A DNA stretch of 7,314 nucleotides. Origin: Candidatus Bathyarchaeota archaeon. GTDB lineage: Archaea; Thermoproteota; Bathyarchaeia; TCS64. The stretch lies in the NCBI GenBank assembly GCA_030608725.1, contig JAUWDP010000049.1, positions 1 through 7,314 of the forward strand, written 5' to 3'. Both the position numbers and the translations under genes were made by a program. Positions 5,526-7,314 of this stretch are shown in pieces (the first letter of the stretch is position 1; each line of letters begins with the position of its first letter). Below the pieces are notes generated by a model. The model ran no database searches. It had not been told where the DNA came from and saw nothing but the letters and a program-made list of their open reading frames with translations.

Positions 5526-6314
5526 ATGAAAGGATTACATGAGCTCGGAGGCCCAGGTTTGCGGATAGGAGGCGTCGTCGACAAATCGACGGTCGACTGG
5601 TACGGGAACGTCTCCCTCATCGTCTTCTTCGCTGGATGCAACTTCCGGTGTCCCTACTGCCATAACTCTGGGCTGATCCCCATGGACTCCGGGGAGGAGG
5701 TCGACCTAGAGTATCTCCGGCAGCGAATCCTGATCAACATGACCCCGGTCCCTGTGCTCGACTCGGTTGTCCTCACTGGAGGGGAGCCGACCCTCCAGGC
5801 CAAAGCCGTCCGGGAGGTGGCGGGGCTCGTGAGGGAGCTGGGCCTCAAGGTGATGCTCGACACTAACGGCAGCGACGCCAAGGCCTTAGAAAGCCTCCTA
5901 GAGGCCGGACTCGTCGACAGAGTCGCCCTGGACATCAAGGCGCCCCTGAATCCCACGGACTACGCAAGAGGAGCTGGGGTCTCCAATGCAGGGGGGATCG
6001 TGGCGAATGTTGAGCGCACTCTCGACATCTGCAAGGAGTATGGCGTCGACGTGGAGGCCAGGACCACTGTCGCCCCAACGGTCACCGACTCTGAGAGATT
6101 CATAAGAGAGATCGCGAGGGACATCAGGGACCGCTGTGCGGTCTATTACCTGCAGCAATACGATAATACCGGGGAGGTCCTGAGCCCGAGGCTGAAGGAG
6201 CTTGCCCCACCTTCGAAGGAGAGGCTGTTGGAGCTGGCCGAGGTTGCTCTGGGAGAGGGATTGGGGAACGTCTACGTCAAGACCAGGGAGGATGGTCTGG
6301 AGAGGATTGGATGA
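5526..6314 (+). CDS. Radical SAM protein, NrdG2-like anaerobic RNR activating protein
   Basis: A 262-residue radical SAM enzyme. C38-x3-C42-x2-C45 in AGCNFRCPYCHN binds the [4Fe-4S] cluster; GGEP at 85-88 is the SAM-binding motif; LDTNGS (111-116), LDIKAP (135-140), EARTTVAP (177-184) and YYLQQY (207-212) follow in the order typical of the NrdG2 type. Such proteins are annotated as activases that place a glycyl radical on class III ribonucleotide reductase, acting in the cytosol without oxygen. The N-terminal RIGGVVDKSTVDWYGN is family-typical. It lies about 11 residues in, so a later TTG start at 5559 is possible, though ATG 5526 is kept. No nrdD lies in the window, so the partner is unseen and another glycyl-radical target is possible. 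The stop overlaps the next start (ATGA). Confidence 0.88.
   Translation: MKGLHELGGPGLRIGGVVDKSTVDWYGNVSLIVFFAGCNFRCPYCHNSGLIPMDSGEEVDLEYLRQRILINMTPVPVLDSVVLTGGEPTLQAKAVREVAGLVRELGLKVMLDTNGSDAKALESLLEAGLVDRVALDIKAPLNPTDYARGAGVSNAGGIVANVERTLDICKEYGVDVEARTTVAPTVTDSERFIREIARDIRDRCAVYYLQQYDNTGEVLSPRLKELAPPSKERLLELAEVALGEGLGNVYVKTREDGLERIG
6299..6305 (+). promoter_or_regulatory. Shine-Dalgarno site for the UPF0200 gene
   Basis: GGAGAGG lies within the end of the radical SAM gene, five bases before ATG 6311. It is the clearest ribosome binding site in the window. With the ATGA overlap it suggests that this internal gene is translated by reinitiation or coupling. Confidence 0.6.
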
Positions 6315-6868
6315 GTGCGTCTGTGGAGAAGCTGATTCTTATCACCGGTATGTCCGGCTCCGGGAAGACCACCCTGGCTGACATGTTCAGGGAGGACGGG
6401 TTCTCGGTTCTGACGATGGGAGATGTGATACGGGGGCTGGCGGCTGAGAGGGGTCTCGAGCCCACCCCCGAGGTCCTCGGCTCCATAGCGAGGGGCATCA
6501 GGGAGGAGCATGGGGACACCGCCGTAGCGGTGAAGTGCGTCGAGAGGCTGAAGGATGTGAAGGAGCCCGTGGTGGTGATAGACGGCATAAGGAGCCTCGA
6601 AGAGGTCAACGTATTCAGGGAGTCCTTCGAGGGACTCCTCGTGGCTGTCCACGCCTCCCCCGGGATAAGGTACGAGAGACTCAGAGGAAGGGGAAGGAGC
6701 GACGACCCCCAGAACTTCAGCACCTTCAGGGAGCGTGACCTACGGGAGCTGGGCTTCAGCCTGGGCTGGGCCATATCCCTGGCGGATCACATGATAGTCA
6801 ACGAGGGCACTCTGAAGAACTTCGATGAATCATACAAGGGGCTTCTAGGACGTTTGAAAGTGGGGTGA
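6311..6868 (+). CDS. UPF0200 family P-loop kinase-like protein
   Basis: A 185-residue archaeal P-loop protein of the adenylate-kinase/dephospho-CoA-kinase-like fold. The Walker A motif GMSGSGKTT is at 13-21; MGDVIR (36-41) is the substrate-side helix; RGLEPTPEVLG (47-57) is a UPF0200 signature; VVVIDGIRS (87-95) carries the Walker-B-like Asp; and the lid RGRGRSDDP (126-134) supplies arginines. ADHMIVNEGT (159-168) ends the core. These features indicate phosphoryl transfer to a small substrate, but the substrate of this family is not established to my knowledge. It overlaps its neighbours by 4 bp on both sides. As I recall, UPF0200 and UPF0201 are fused into one protein in Archaeoglobus (AF_1395), which supports a shared function here. 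No signal peptide or membrane segment is present. Confidence 0.9.
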   Translation: MSASVEKLILITGMSGSGKTTLADMFREDGFSVLTMGDVIRGLAAERGLEPTPEVLGSIARGIREEHGDTAVAVKCVERLKDVKEPVVVIDGIRSLEEVNVFRESFEGLLVAVHASPGIRYERLRGRGRSDDPQNFSTFRERDLRELGFSLGWAISLADHMIVNEGTLKNFDESYKGLLGRLKVG

Positions 6869-7251
6869 CACAGCTGGAGGTCAGCATCCGGGTTGAGGTC
6901 CACCCCACGGAGAGCCGTGAGAAGGTGGAGAACGCCGTCAGGAACGTCCTTGGTGAGGTCCCCCTCACCACTGTTAATAGGGGTGACACGACTGTCCTGG
7001 AGAGCAGTCTTCAGGGTGTTGAGTCGCTCAGCTACCTCAGGGGCATTCTAAGGAGGACGAGGATAAGGGACGCGGCGAGGGGGATTCTCACGAGGACATG
7101 TGGGGAGGGGGTGATGTCCTTCGGCCTCAACAAGCAGGCGGCATACATGGGACGCGCCTCGTTCTACGGCGCAGGGGAGTCGCCCCTGGGACCCATCCAG
7201 ATCGTCATCACGGGTGAAGTCACGAAGGCCGTTGAATATCTCTGTGGGTAA
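6865..7251 (+). CDS. UPF0201 family protein (COG1325, predicted RNA-binding/exosome-associated)
   Basis: A 128-residue, complete member of an archaeal family. The hallmark LNKQAAYMGRASF (88-100) followed by SPLGPIQIVI (106-115) is intact. The N-terminal half, with VSIRVEVHPTES and a helix EKVENAVRNVLG, fits an alpha/beta fold. COG1325 has been predicted to be an exosome-linked RNA-binding protein; direct evidence is lacking to my knowledge, so the role is inference. The start is GTG at 6865 inside GTGA, which also contains the upstream TGA stop, so translation is probably coupled to UPF0200. No good Shine-Dalgarno sequence lies at the usual distance. It is the last gene of the operon and is followed by oligo-T runs. 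Confidence 0.9.
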   Translation: MTQLEVSIRVEVHPTESREKVENAVRNVLGEVPLTTVNRGDTTVLESSLQGVESLSYLRGILRRTRIRDAARGILTRTCGEGVMSFGLNKQAAYMGRASFYGAGESPLGPIQIVITGEVTKAVEYLCG

Positions 7252-7273
7252 CAGCCATCCACATGATAACAGG

Positions 7274-7305
7274 TTTTTACATGACCCTTTTCTTGGGTAT
7301 TTTTT
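7274..7305 (+). terminator. Oligo-T terminator region after the UPF0201 gene
   Basis: Runs of T5 (7274-7278), T4 (7288-7291) and T6 (7300-7305) follow the stop within about 55 bases. ACCC at 7284-7287 can pair with GGGT at 7295-7298 just before the T6 run, giving a small 4-bp hairpin. Multiple T tracts alone are enough for archaeal RNA polymerase to stop, so the hairpin may be incidental. Confidence 0.6.
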
Positions 7306-7314
7306 GTCCATTTC

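Overview
The window reads as archaeal chromosome. The evidence is an archaeal-type (class I) CCA-adding enzyme, a COG2112-type kinase, an HxT RNA 2',3'-cyclic phosphodiesterase, a UPF0200/UPF0201 pair, TATA-like boxes in place of clear ribosome binding sites, and many TTG/GTG starts. Coding DNA is mostly GC-rich. A deep-branching Thermoproteota/Bathyarchaeia-like lineage is my guess from protein style only; nothing here proves it.

Layout. Bases 1-360 hold no convincing gene, only three copies of a 21-bp-period repeat at the left edge and an AT-richer spacer. From 361 to 4701 everything lies on the minus strand. Read in transcription order this is: thpR (4701-4132); a small Cys-containing orphan (3991-3623); an acidic helical orphan (3531-2776); cca (2642-1232), split by a one-base shift in a G7 run; a COG2112-type kinase overlapping the cca end (1239-469); and a tRNA-Pro(GGG) with encoded CCA (438-361). 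A divergent spacer of about 120 bp (4702-4821) separates this block from a plus-strand block. That block holds a nuclease-like/winged-helix protein (4822-5508), an NrdG2-like radical SAM activase (5526-6314), UPF0200 (6311-6868) and UPF0201 (6865-7251). The last three are joined by 4-bp ATGA/GTGA overlaps. An oligo-T terminator region follows at the right edge.

How the genes fit together. The minus-strand block has an RNA 3'-end theme: a CCA-adding enzyme, a 2',3'-cyclic phosphate phosphodiesterase and a tRNA. The kinase is tied to it by overlap. Two lineage-restricted-looking genes with their own TATA-like boxes lie between thpR and cca, which are neighbours in several archaea. The plus-strand operon couples an anaerobic radical-SAM activase to a P-loop kinase-like protein and a predicted RNA-binding protein. 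The main oddity is the cca frameshift: both halves are well conserved, so it is a homopolymer sequencing error, a very recent mutation, or slippage/recoding. No complete new defence or mobile system is visible. The best candidates for new biology are the cca shift, the two orphan genes and the nuclease-like protein.
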